DNA of 32,135 nt, taken from positions 1 to 32,135 of the forward strand of contig NZ_CAMDLM010000036.1 in the NCBI RefSeq assembly GCF_945901735.1. The letters run 5' to 3'. The notes below the pieces were generated by a model. That model ran no database searches. It was not told the DNA's origin and saw nothing but the letters and a program-made list of their open reading frames with translations. How positions within the stretch are numbered: the first letter of the stretch is position 1; each line of letters opens with the position of its first letter. The position numbers and the translations under genes were made by a program. Below, one piece after another: positions 16,901-24,247 of this stretch. The DNA comes from Limnohabitans sp. Rim8. Lineage in GTDB: Bacteria; Pseudomonadota; Gammaproteobacteria; Burkholderiales; Burkholderiaceae_C.

Positions 16901-17635
16901 AACTTCAACGCGCCGCGTGCGGTGTGCATGGCCGCGGTGCTGTACGTGTTCCGCAGCTTGGTGGACGACGACATTCCCTTGAACGCCGGTTGCTTGAAGC
17001 CGCTCAAAGTCATCATTCCTCAGGGCTCCATGCTCAACCCCAACCCCCCGGCCTCGGTGGTGGCGGGCAATGTGGAGACATCGACTTGCATCACCAATGC
17101 CTTGTTTGGCGCTTTGGGTGTGATGGCAGGCAGCCAGCCGACCATGAACAACTTCACCTTCGGCAATGCCCGTGTGCAGTATTACGAAACCATCTCCGGT
17201 GGCAGCGGTGCGGGTGGGCGCTTTGATGCGCAGGGCCAGTTGGTGGGCGGGTTTGACGGCACTTCGGTGGTGCAAACCCACATGACCAATTCACGCCTCA
17301 CTGACCCTGAGGTGCTGGAGTTCCGCTTTCCGGTGCGGCTGGAGAGTTATGCGATCCGTCAAGGATCAGGCGGCGCTGGGCGCTGGCATGGCGGTGATGG
17401 CGGGGTGCGGCGTGTGCGTTTTCTCGAACCCATGACAGCAGGTATTTTGTCTAACGGGCGCATTCACCCGGCCTTTGGCATGGCAGGCGGGCACAGTGGT
17501 TTGCCGGGCATCAACCGCGTGTTGCGCGCCGATGGCAGCGTGCAAGAGTTGGCGCACATTGGCCAGGTTGAGATGCAGGCGGGGGATGTGTTTGAGATCC
17601 ACACGCCGGGCGGCGGTGGGTTCGGCAAGGCCTGA
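13973..17635 (+). CDS. 5-oxoprolinase / N-methylhydantoinase-type ATP-dependent hydrolase (HyuA-HyuB fusion)
   Basis: This single chain of 1220 residues joins the two subunits of the family. Residues 1 to about 690 are HyuA-like, with an actin-like ATP-binding fold (WIDRGGTFTDVVG near the start, TVATNALLERKG, SGPAGGIVGMARTAQ and FDMGGTSTDVS). From about residue 703 it is HyuB-like (EVFNNLFMNIAEQMG, NIKERLDFSCALF, HMPVHLGSMGES, YHGGTHLPDIT, GSRGHHADVGG). Length and order match ATP-hydrolysing 5-oxoprolinases, which open 5-oxoproline to glutamate. N-methylhydantoinase or related amide-ring substrates are equally allowed by sequence. It lies 36 bases after its probable regulator and opposite a TRAP importer, suggesting import and ring opening of a scavenged compound. 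Confidence 0.93.
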   Translation: MSESHTTPAGKNRWQFWIDRGGTFTDVVGKRPDGSLVTHKLLSENPEQYRDAAVAGIRHLLDLKDGERVTPEQVECVKMGTTVATNALLERKGEATLLVTTQGFGDALRIAYQNRPRLFDRQIVLPEMLYSAVVEAQERVTVDGEVLQPLDEAHLRTQLKHSHQQGVRSVAIVFMHGWRHTAHELAAARLAREVGFMQVSTSHQTSPMMKLVSRGDTTVVDAYLSPILGRYVNQVASEMPGVKLMFMQSSGGLTDAQVFAGKDAILSGPAGGIVGMARTAQLAGHDKVIGFDMGGTSTDVSHFAGQFEREFETQVAGVRMRAPMMSIHTVAAGGGSLLAYDGARFRVGPQSAGANPGPASYRRGGPLAVTDANVMVGKVQPRFFPSVFGPDANQPLDAEVVRGHFAKLAAQTGRAAEDVAHGFIQIAVQQMANAIKKISVARGYDVTRYTLQCFGGAGGQHACLVADALGMSQVLVHPLAGVLSAYGMGLADQNVMREESIERRLDAAAMPLMAERLQTLGEASRQALLAQMGVDAGGTDRIELRQRAHLRYEGTDSALVVPWGDQAQLVAGFEAAYRQRFAFLMQGKALVVEAVSVEAVLPGDAPEEAVLAVHPQRDVPRRDTVQVYAANAQGVAQWQGAALVVREDMRPGDVIDGPAIIAEKNATTVVEPGWQARLTALDHLLLVRVQARAVQHAAGTQADPVLLEVFNNLFMNIAEQMGLQLQNTAYSVNIKERLDFSCALFSTEGHLIANAPHMPVHLGSMGESIQTVIKENQGRMQPGDVFVLNDPYHGGTHLPDITVITPVYLDGHSAPVFYVGSRGHHADVGGLTPGSMPPFSTRIEEEGVQIDNVKLVDAGHLREAEMVALLQSGEYPSRNPAQNMADLKAQIAANEKGVQELRRMVEQFGLDVVQAYMRHVQDNAEESVRRVITRLKDGAFTLPLDNGAQIQVAVRVNAAERTAEIDFTGTSAQLPNNFNAPRAVCMAAVLYVFRSLVDDDIPLNAGCLKPLKVIIPQGSMLNPNPPASVVAGNVETSTCITNALFGALGVMAGSQPTMNNFTFGNARVQYYETISGGSGAGGRFDAQGQLVGGFDGTSVVQTHMTNSRLTDPEVLEFRFPVRLESYAIRQGSGGAGRWHGGDGGVRRVRFLEPMTAGILSNGRIHPAFGMAGGHSGLPGINRVLRADGSVQELAHIGQVEMQAGDVFEIHTPGGGGFGKA

Positions 17636-17681
17636 CCGCGGCTGATTGGCACGACCGACCGACTGGGTGCCGGTCAAGCCT

Positions 17682-17710
17682 GCCGAGTTGACCGATGGTG
17701 CCGACTCGGC
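17682..17710 (+). terminator. Possible stem-loop after the oxoprolinase gene
   Basis: GCCGAGT and ACTCGGC are separated by 15 bases in the convergent gap between the oxoprolinase and the ComEA-like gene. A T-run follows only about 20 bases later, so it is a weak terminator at best. Confidence 0.3.
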
Positions 17711-17733
17711 AGACCGGGTGGGACAGCATTTTT

Positions 17734-18126
17734 TCAGTTTTTGGCGGGCGCGGGTTTGGCGCTGCTCTCTGCCGCTGCCGGTTTGGCGGCTTTGGCCGCA
17801 GCCTTGTCGGCGCTCGGGTCTTTGTTGGCGGTGGGCTTGGTCTCAGCCGCTTTGACGTTGTAAGCACTGCCTTGCACCCGCACACCTTGCTCGGACAAGC
17901 TGCTGGCCTTTTGGGAGCCCAGGCCTTTGACACGGTTCGTGGCATCTTCCCAATTTTTGAACGGGGCTTTTTTGCGCTCGTCCATCACCGCCTTGGTCAG
18001 GACCGGCCCCACGCCTTTGAGGGCGTCGAGCTCGACCTCGGTGGCCTTGTTCAAATCAATTTGCTGGGCCCAGGTCAGGCTTGCGAATCCGAAAGCCAGC
18101 AAGGCACCTGTGATTTTCTTCAACAT
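17734..18126 (-). CDS. ComEA-like helix-hairpin-helix DNA-binding protein
   Basis: The 130-residue product starts with a signal peptide (LKKITGALLAFGFASLTWAQ) and continues with the ComEA helix-hairpin-helix module: IDLNKATEVELDALKGVGPVLTKAV, then FKNWEDATNRVKGLGSQKA. The two hairpins (KGVGP and VKGLG) contact the DNA backbone. The last 35 residues are an Ala/Lys/Pro-rich low-complexity tail. Periplasmic ComEA binds incoming DNA during natural transformation, but many Comamonadaceae carry short paralogues of unproven role. The start at 18126 has AAGGAG seven bases upstream; an in-frame ATG at 18213 lacks a ribosome site and would hide the signal peptide. Confidence 0.88.
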   Translation of the reverse strand: MLKKITGALLAFGFASLTWAQQIDLNKATEVELDALKGVGPVLTKAVMDERKKAPFKNWEDATNRVKGLGSQKASSLSEQGVRVQGSAYNVKAAETKPTANKDPSADKAAAKAAKPAAAESSAKPAPAKN

Positions 18127-18253
18127 GTCTGCGCTCCTTGGGTTGACTGCAACCATCAGCAGTGAGCTCTGTTGTGGGAAAGCTTGGCGGGCTTGCGAAG
18201 AGGCTTGATTCAAAATATGAAAAAATGTATTAAAAATGGTAACAATCGAGCGT

Positions 18254-18874
18254 TCAAGCCGTTTGGTGTTCGAGCTTGCGACCAGCGATCAATGCAGTGA
18301 AAAAACCGTTGAACCACTGCATATTCACAGGCTTGGCCATGAAGATCGTGCCCTCTGGCAAGCCGCCGCGAGCCGCGATTTCCTCCTCTGACAAGGCAGA
18401 GATCACCAAGCAGGTCATGCGTTGAAACTGGGTTGAGTGTTTGAGGGTGCGCAGCAGCTCAAACCCATCCACCCCGGGCATATTCAGGTCGGCAATCAGG
18501 ACATCCGGTTGGATGCTGGCCATGTCAATGAGGGCCTCCAGACCGGAGGACATGGCCGTGCAATCGATGGGCATTTCGCAGCGGTTGCAGAAGTCCCGCA
18601 GCATGTCTCGTGTGACCGGGTCGTCTTCGACCAACAAGACGCGCAGACGGTATTCGCGGTTTTCGCCGGGACTCATCAGCATGTTGTGCTTTTTCTGGTA
18701 ATCGCGGATCGAGGGCATAGAGATGCGGCGGTGGCCGCCTTGTGTTTTCCAGGCCTGGAGTTCGCTTTTTTCCACCAGAGTCTGGATGGTGCCCACCGAC
18801 AAGCCCAGCAATTTGGCTGCATAGGTGGTGCCACAGTAGTCTTCGGGTGTGTCGGGTGTTGAATGTGTTTGCAT
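18254..18874 (-). CDS. Excisionase-like HTH fused to a response-regulator receiver domain
   Basis: This 206-residue two-domain protein has an unusual order. Residues 15-60 are a MerR/excisionase-type DNA-binding domain (TYAAKLLGLSVGTIQTLVEKSELQAWKTQGGHRRI). Residues 76-200 are a CheY-like receiver with the acidic pocket E83-D84-D85, phospho-acceptor D129 in LIADLNMPGVDGF, S159 and K181 in FMAKPVN, all intact. Most response regulators place the receiver first. No histidine kinase gene is nearby, so the partner is unknown. It is likely a transcription factor whose DNA binding is switched by phosphorylation. The upstream region (18875-18970) is very AT-rich and probably holds its promoter. Confidence 0.88.
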   Translation of the reverse strand: MQTHSTPDTPEDYCGTTYAAKLLGLSVGTIQTLVEKSELQAWKTQGGHRRISMPSIRDYQKKHNMLMSPGENREYRLRVLLVEDDPVTRDMLRDFCNRCEMPIDCTAMSSGLEALIDMASIQPDVLIADLNMPGVDGFELLRTLKHSTQFQRMTCLVISALSEEEIAARGGLPEGTIFMAKPVNMQWFNGFFTALIAGRKLEHQTA

Positions 18875-18933
18875 GGCTTTATTTTAGTGATAAAAATGCC
18901 AAATGATTTAAAAAGAATACTTATTTACTTTTA

Positions 18934-19050
18934 TTGAAACATCTCGAAACACATTTATCGGAAGAATCCAGGAAAGCCGATGACTTCGTGTCGATTGTCG
19001 GTCCCGTGCGCGACAAACTCAAAGCCTCTTCAGGTGGGGTGGCCTATTAA
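18934..19050 (+). CDS. Possible small protein or gene remnant upstream of the acyl-CoA synthetase gene
   Basis: A 38-codon open frame from TTG 18934 to TAA 19050 encodes a product ending in GPVRDKLKASSGGVAY. Its composition resembles a real protein end more than random sequence, and it ends 29 bases before the next gene. It has no ATG and no good ribosome site, and no family was recognised. It could be a leader peptide or the tail of a deleted gene. Support is weak. Confidence 0.2.
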   Translation: MKHLETHLSEESRKADDFVSIVGPVRDKLKASSGGVAY

Positions 19051-19079
19051 CATGATGACGAACTCCAGGAGACCCTTAG

Positions 19080-20798
19080 ATGCCCGCACACGCTGCTGCC
19101 TGGCCTGCACGCCTGCCCGCCAAGATCACCGCGCCCGCCACCTCCTTGTGGATGAACTTGGCCATCAGTGCCCTGCGATACCCCGAGAAAGCCGCGCTGG
19201 TCTTCATGGGGCGGGTCTGGACCTACCGGAAGTTGATGGCCAGCGCCGAGCAGTTGGCGGGGCAGCTCAAGACCTTGGGTGTACAGGCCGGCGACCGGGT
19301 GGTGGTGGACATGCAAAACTGCCCCCAGCTCGTGATCACGCACTTTGCTGTTCTGCGCATCGATGCGGTGGTGGTGCCTGTCAATCCAATGAACCGGGCC
19401 GAAGAGCTCAAGCACTACATCACCGACCCCGACACGAAAGTGGCCGTGACCACGGCCGACCTGGCCCCCGATTTGGCCCAGGCCAGTGCGGCTTTGCCCC
19501 CCGAAGATCGCTTGAAGCACTTGGTGGTGACGCAGTTCACCGATGTGTTTGACCCCGATACGGTCGGCCCCGAAGACTTGCCCGAGGCTTGGCACCCTTG
19601 GATTCTCCCGGTGCGGGCTTTGCCCGAACTGGCGCAGGGTCAGGTGCATGCTTGGGCGGACTTGATGGCAGCCCCTGCGGTGGCGTTGCCGCCGCCTCAG
19701 GCCAAGACGGATGATCTGGCCATCTTGCCCTACACCAGCGGCACCACCGGCTTGCCCAAGGGCTGCATGCACACGCACGGCTCCATCATGCACAACGCCA
19801 TGTCCAGTGCCTTGTGGGGCAATGGCACGCCTGAAAACGTGACGCTGTGCGTGGTGCCCATGTTCCACATCACCGGCATGGTCAGCGTCATGCACACCAG
19901 CATTTTGCTCGGGGCCAGCCTGGTGCTGATGCCCCGCTGGGACCGCGATGTGGCAGGGCATTTGATCTCCAAGTGGAGCGTGACGCACTGGACCAATATC
20001 CCCACCATGGTGATCGACTTGTTGGGCAGCCCGCACATGGACCGCTATGACCTGAGCAGTCTGGTCTACATCGGCGGCGGCGGCGCGGCCATGCCGGAGG
20101 CTGTGGCGCAACGTTTATTGGAACAGTTTGGGCTGCGTTATGTCGAGGGTTATGGCCTGACCGAAACGGCCGCGCCCTCGCACTCCAACCCACCCGATGC
20201 TCCCAAAAAGCAGTGCCTGGGCATTCCGTTCATGAGCGTGGAGTCGCGCATTGTGGACCCCGAAACCCTGGCCGAATTGCCACTCGGCGAGTCGGGCGAG
20301 ATCGTGATCAGTGGTCCGCAGGTGTTCAAGGGCTACTGGAAGCGGCCCGAAGCCACCGAAGCCGCTTTCTTTGAGCGTGACGGGTTCCGGTTTTTCCGTT
20401 CGGGCGACATGGGTCGGGTCGATGAAGAAGGTTACTTCTTCATGACCGATCGCTTGAAGCGCATGATCAACGCCAGCGGCTTCAAGGTCTGGCCTGCCGA
20501 GGTCGAGGCGCTGATGTTTCGCCACCCGGCCATTCAGGAGGCCTGCATCATTGGCACGCGTGACGCTTACCGGGGGGAGTCGGTCAAGGCGGTGGTGGTT
20601 TTGCGGCAAGACCACAAGGGCAAAGTCAGCGAGCAGGACATCATCGACTGGTGCCGTGAGAACATGGCCGTTTACAAAATGCCCCGTGCTGTGACTTTTG
20701 TCGACGCTTTGCCCAAGAGCGGCAGTGGCAAAGTCATGTGGCGGGCACTGCAAGAGGCCGAAATGGCCGCTTTGCCCACCGAAACCAAAACCACATGA
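19080..20798 (+). CDS. AMP-dependent acyl-CoA synthetase/ligase
   Basis: This 572-residue ANL-superfamily enzyme activates a carboxylic acid with ATP and CoA via an acyl-AMP intermediate. Motifs in order: the phosphate-binding loop YTSGTTGLPKGCMHTHG (from about residue 217), the aromatic motif YGLTETAAP, the ribose-binding and hinge region FRSGDMGRVDEEGYFFMTDRLKRMI, and near residue 550 the catalytic Lys region KSGSGKVMWR. The ATG at 19080 has CCAGGAG nine bases upstream. The group is usually labelled long-chain fatty-acid-CoA ligase, but the short-chain or aromatic specificity is unknown. Its stop overlaps the next gene's start (ATGA), so it is coupled to the luciferase-like monooxygenase. 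Confidence 0.93.
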   Translation: MPAHAAAWPARLPAKITAPATSLWMNLAISALRYPEKAALVFMGRVWTYRKLMASAEQLAGQLKTLGVQAGDRVVVDMQNCPQLVITHFAVLRIDAVVVPVNPMNRAEELKHYITDPDTKVAVTTADLAPDLAQASAALPPEDRLKHLVVTQFTDVFDPDTVGPEDLPEAWHPWILPVRALPELAQGQVHAWADLMAAPAVALPPPQAKTDDLAILPYTSGTTGLPKGCMHTHGSIMHNAMSSALWGNGTPENVTLCVVPMFHITGMVSVMHTSILLGASLVLMPRWDRDVAGHLISKWSVTHWTNIPTMVIDLLGSPHMDRYDLSSLVYIGGGGAAMPEAVAQRLLEQFGLRYVEGYGLTETAAPSHSNPPDAPKKQCLGIPFMSVESRIVDPETLAELPLGESGEIVISGPQVFKGYWKRPEATEAAFFERDGFRFFRSGDMGRVDEEGYFFMTDRLKRMINASGFKVWPAEVEALMFRHPAIQEACIIGTRDAYRGESVKAVVVLRQDHKGKVSEQDIIDWCRENMAVYKMPRAVTFVDALPKSGSGKVMWRALQEAEMAALPTETKTT

Positions 20799-21814
20799 GC
20801 GTGAAACTTTCTGTCCTTGACCAGTCTGCCGCCGCCCAAGGGCGCGGGCAAGACGCCACCATTCGCCAGACCCTGGCGTTGGCCGAGCAAGCCGAGGCCT
20901 GGGGCTACCACCGCTTTTGGGTGAGCGAGCACCACAGCCACCCCAGCATCGTGGGCAGCGCCCCTGAAGTGCTGATGGCGGCCATTGCCGCCCGCACGCA
21001 GCGCATTCGCATTGGCAGCGCGGGCGTGATGCTGCCGCATTACGCAGCCCTCAAGGTGGCCGAGCAGTTTCGCGTGCTGGATGCCTTGGCCCCGGGCCGC
21101 ATTGATCTGGGCGTGGGCCGCGCGCCGGGCAGCGATGGGCGCACCGCCCAGTTGCTCAACCCCGACCGCAACGCCTCCGAGCGTTTTCCGCAGCAGGTCA
21201 TGGAAATGCAAGCCTGGGTGAGTGGCCACAACCTGCCGCCCGGCCACCCGGGACACAACGTCTACGCCTACCCGCAGTCGGAGACCTCGCCCGACGTCTG
21301 GATGCTGGGCAGTTCGGACTACGGCGCTCAGTTGGCGGCGCACTTGGGTCTGCCTTATGCGTTTGCTTACTTCATCACCGATGGGCAAGGCGCTGACGAG
21401 GCCCTGCAGATTTACCGCGAAACCTTCCGCCCCAGTGTGGGCCTGCAAAGGCCATCTGCCGCCCTGTGTGTCTGGGCCTTGGCCGCCGACACCGACGAAG
21501 AGGCGCTGCGCCTTTTTGAAAGCCGTGCCCGCTGGAAGATGGACCGCAACCTGGGCCGCATCGGTGCGCTGATGCCCCCCGAAGAAGCGGCGCGCGATTA
21601 CAGCCCAGCCGAGCAGTTTGCGCTGGAGCGCTTGCGCGAGTCGGCCTTGATCGGCTCGGCCGCCACCGTGGGCCGCAAGCTGCGCCAATTGGCGGCCCGA
21701 CTCGAAGTGGACGAGTTGGTGGTCATCACCTGGACGCATGACCCTGCAGCGCAAATGCGCTCTTACGAATTGCTCGCTCAAGAATTTAGATTGACGGCAA
21801 ACTCCACGCTTTGA
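20795..21814 (+). CDS. Luciferase-like flavin-dependent monooxygenase (LLM group 1, MsnO8-like)
   Basis: The 339-residue TIM-barrel protein starts KLSVLDQSAAAQGRG, typical of the group-1 luciferase-family oxidoreductases. Other hallmarks are AEAWGYHRFWVSEHHSHPSIVGSAPEVL, IRIGSAGVMLPHYAALKVAEQFRVLDAL and GRIDLGVGRAPGSD. It should use FMNH2 and O2 to oxidise a small substrate that is not known for this group. The start at 20795 is set by the ATGA overlap with the synthetase; the same frame stays open back to 20738 inside that gene. It is followed 26 bases later by the MetE-like gene. The three-gene order suggests a common pathway. Confidence 0.93.
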   Translation: MSVKLSVLDQSAAAQGRGQDATIRQTLALAEQAEAWGYHRFWVSEHHSHPSIVGSAPEVLMAAIAARTQRIRIGSAGVMLPHYAALKVAEQFRVLDALAPGRIDLGVGRAPGSDGRTAQLLNPDRNASERFPQQVMEMQAWVSGHNLPPGHPGHNVYAYPQSETSPDVWMLGSSDYGAQLAAHLGLPYAFAYFITDGQGADEALQIYRETFRPSVGLQRPSAALCVWALAADTDEEALRLFESRARWKMDRNLGRIGALMPPEEAARDYSPAEQFALERLRESALIGSAATVGRKLRQLAARLEVDELVVITWTHDPAAQMRSYELLAQEFRLTANSTL

Positions 21815-21840
21815 TTTTTTAAACCCTCAGGATTTTTGAC

Positions 21841-22860
21841 ATGTTCACCACTGCGATCGCTGGCAGCTTGCCCAAACCCGCCTGGCTGGCCGAAACCGAA
21901 AAACTTTGGCCTCAGTGGACAACCCAAGGCCCTGAGTTGCAGCAAGCCAAAGCCGATGCCACGCTGCTGTGGATCAAGGCCCAGGAAGACGCCGGGCTGG
22001 ATGTGATCGGTGACGGCGAACAAGCACGCCAGCACTTTGTGCACGGCTTTGTCGAGCAGGTCGAGGGCATCGACTTTGTGAACAAGGTCACCATGGGCAT
22101 CCGCAACAACCGCTACGACGCGCAGGTGCCGCAGGTGGTCGCGCCGCTGCGCTTGAAGGGCCGCGTGCACGCCTTTGAAGCCCAATTGGCCCGCGCCCAC
22201 ACGAAGAAAAAGCTCAAATTCACCTTGCCGGGTCCGATGACGATTGTGGACACCGTGGCCGACCGTTTTTATGGCGACAAGGTCAAGATGGCCATGGCCT
22301 TTGCCGAGTTGCTGAACCAAGAGGCGCTGGCGCTGCAAGCCGATGGCGTGGACATCATTCAGTTTGACGAACCCGCCTTCAACGTCTACATGGACGACGC
22401 GGCCGGCTGGGGTGTGCAGGCGCTTGAAATCGCCGCGCGGGGTCTGACCTGCACGACGGCGGTCCACATTTGCTACGGCTACGGCATCGAAGCCAACAAC
22501 AACTGGAAAAAAACACTGGGCGACGAATGGCGCCAGTATGAAAAGGTGTTCCCAGCCTTGGCCAAGAGCAGCATCCAGCAAGTCAGCCTGGAGTGCATGC
22601 ACTCGCATGTGCCGATGGAAATGATGAAGCTGCTCGAAGGCAAAGACGTGATGGTCGGCGTGATCGACGTGGCCAACCCGACCATCGAAACACCTGAAGA
22701 AATTGCTGACACCATTGGCCGCGCTTTGCAGTTTGTGCCCAAGCACCGCCTGATCGCTTGCACCAACTGCGGCCTGGCGCCCATGAGCCGCGCCGTGGCC
22801 GAGGCCAAGCTCAAGGCCCTGGCCGAAGGGGCCAAGCTGGCCAGCCAGCGTTACGCTTGA
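21841..22860 (+). CDS. Stand-alone MetE catalytic-domain protein (cobalamin-independent methionine synthase II-like)
   Basis: With 339 residues the protein matches only the C-terminal catalytic barrel of MetE (full enzyme about 755). The zinc site is complete: H209 and C211 in VHICYGYG, E251 in VSLECMHS, and C310 in CTNCGLAPM. D176 of IQFDEPAF is the conserved Asp of the active site. The N-terminal domain needed by MetE to grip polyglutamyl methyl-folate is absent, so the methyl donor is probably not the usual one. Folate-independent core MetE proteins of this kind are known (for example the Mes families). The product would be methionine or another S-methyl thiol. It follows a luciferase-like monooxygenase gene by 26 bases and ends two bases from the convergent hemerythrin gene. 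Confidence 0.9.
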   Translation: MFTTAIAGSLPKPAWLAETEKLWPQWTTQGPELQQAKADATLLWIKAQEDAGLDVIGDGEQARQHFVHGFVEQVEGIDFVNKVTMGIRNNRYDAQVPQVVAPLRLKGRVHAFEAQLARAHTKKKLKFTLPGPMTIVDTVADRFYGDKVKMAMAFAELLNQEALALQADGVDIIQFDEPAFNVYMDDAAGWGVQALEIAARGLTCTTAVHICYGYGIEANNNWKKTLGDEWRQYEKVFPALAKSSIQQVSLECMHSHVPMEMMKLLEGKDVMVGVIDVANPTIETPEEIADTIGRALQFVPKHRLIACTNCGLAPMSRAVAEAKLKALAEGAKLASQRYA

Positions 22861-22862
22861 AT

Positions 22863-23315
22863 TCAGGACTGAGCGCAGTCCTCAAGGGCGATGTCGTCGG
22901 GCATGCTGAGCACGCCTGTGGCCGGGTCATAGCCGACCCGGCGCAGGTGCAGGGCCAGCGCGGCATCCATGGATTGGGTGTGGTTGGCAAACCATTGCCC
23001 CAGTTCGGCCGCCATGTTGCGGATCAGTGCCAAGTTGCCAGATTCGCCCACGCGCAGGCCCTCTTGCATAACTTTCAACACCACCTTGTGTTGCGTACTG
23101 TGGATGTGGTCTGAAGAAAATTGCGTCATGTGCATCCAGCGGTCTTCCCGCTCAAAAACGCGGGCAGTGTGTTGCACCAGATCGCGCCAGCGTGATGTCA
23201 AAACCGGATCGGGGGCTTCATGCGCCAGATCCAGTAAGGTGACCAAAGTTTTGTGCCCATCGTCCATGCCGGGCATGTCCAGCGACAAGCCGTCGCTCCA
23301 TTGCAGTCTGCTCAT
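22863..23315 (-). CDS. Hemerythrin-like protein with one iron-ligand His replaced
   Basis: This 150-residue four-helix protein is of bacteriohemerythrin type. Ligand positions visible are H21 in MDDGHKTL, E57 in FEREDRWM, H72 and H76 in HSTQH, and H112 and D117 in WFANHTQSMDAAL. The His normally found four residues before the Glu (motif HFxxEE) is V53 here (VFEREDRW). Six of the seven usual di-iron ligands are thus present. H49, one turn earlier, might substitute. The protein may bind iron differently, or serve as a sensor or oxygen carrier. It is convergent with the MetE-like gene. Confidence 0.87.
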   Translation of the reverse strand: MSRLQWSDGLSLDMPGMDDGHKTLVTLLDLAHEAPDPVLTSRWRDLVQHTARVFEREDRWMHMTQFSSDHIHSTQHKVVLKVMQEGLRVGESGNLALIRNMAAELGQWFANHTQSMDAALALHLRRVGYDPATGVLSMPDDIALEDCAQS

Positions 23316-23478
23316 CGTCAGTCCTTTTCTGATGCCACAGCTTAGGTCGCCATTGGACTGCGGGCTTTGACGCAGGTCAGCCTTGAGGTTTGAAAACCCT
23401 TGCGCTGTGCCATCTGGTCAAGACAGGACCGACTGGGCGTTATGCTTGCGTCCTTTGCCTGATCTCCTGGACGTTTTA

Positions 23479-24225
23479 ATGACCCAACAAACGCTGCAGC
23501 CACCCCTGACCGCGCCTGACCAACTTAACGCCACTTTGGCGGTGCAGGGCTTTGCGGTGCTCGAAGCCGCGAGTGTTGGCGCTTTGGCGGGTGTCCCGAT
23601 TGCGGACTTGCAAGCGCTGGCACCGAGTTGGAACGATTTACCGCCCGACCAGTACCTCAAGGATGGTGGGCGTTACCGCCGCAGGCGGCATGCCAGTTTT
23701 GAAGTCACGGCCAACAAGACAGCGGCTACGCTTCATCGGGCGCATTGGCAGCCCCTGTCTTACAACGCCTTGCACGGCGGTATGCAGCGCTGGTTTGAGC
23801 CGATGTCGCCCGAGGTGGTGCAGCAGGCGGCCTGGCAACAATTGTTGTGCTGGCTGGGCCGTGTGGCTTCAGCCGCTCAGGGCGATCAGACCTGGTTCAC
23901 CGAAGCCCACCAGTTCCGCATCGACACCACCGACGGCATTGGCCGACCCACGCCCGAAGGGGCGCACCGCGATGGCGTGAACTGGGTGGCGGTCTTTTTG
24001 GTGGGCCGCCATGGCATCAAAGGCGGCGAGACGCGGGTGTTCGACATGGACAGCCCGCGCGGCCAGCGCTTCACCTTGAGTGAACCTTGGTCGGTGTTGC
24101 TGCTGGACGACACCCGTGTGATCCACGAAACCACCCCCATCCAACCCGAACAACCGGGCGGTTGGCGTGACACCTTGGTGGTCACGCTGCGCTCGGGCGG
24201 ATTTTTGGACGAGCCCACGCGCTGA
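23479..24225 (+). CDS. 2-oxoglutarate/Fe(II)-dependent dioxygenase (PF10014 / BsmA-like)
   Basis: The 248-residue product carries the Fe(II) facial triad H163-x-D165 in GAHRDGVNWVAVF and H216 in DTRVIHETTP, with R230 in GWRDTLVVTL as the 2-oxoglutarate-binding Arg. The preceding FRIDTTDGIGRPTPEGAHRDG and the GGETRVFD turn are typical of the PF10014 group, whose characterised members hydroxylate free amino acids such as isoleucine. It is divergent from the hemerythrin gene across 163 bases. The ATG at 23479 is chosen because upstream codons to 23383 look non-coding. Its substrate is unknown; free amino acids, possibly Met or Leu, are plausible. Confidence 0.88.
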   Translation: MTQQTLQPPLTAPDQLNATLAVQGFAVLEAASVGALAGVPIADLQALAPSWNDLPPDQYLKDGGRYRRRRHASFEVTANKTAATLHRAHWQPLSYNALHGGMQRWFEPMSPEVVQQAAWQQLLCWLGRVASAAQGDQTWFTEAHQFRIDTTDGIGRPTPEGAHRDGVNWVAVFLVGRHGIKGGETRVFDMDSPRGQRFTLSEPWSVLLLDDTRVIHETTPIQPEQPGGWRDTLVVTLRSGGFLDEPTR

Positions 24226-24247
24226 AGCAGCGCTGGTTCAATCCTGA

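Noticed and set aside
15883..17226. Open frame of 447 codons overlapping the oxoprolinase in another forward frame
   Set aside because: It is rich in Arg/Gly/His/Ala with no domain; the oxoprolinase frame contains all conserved motifs.
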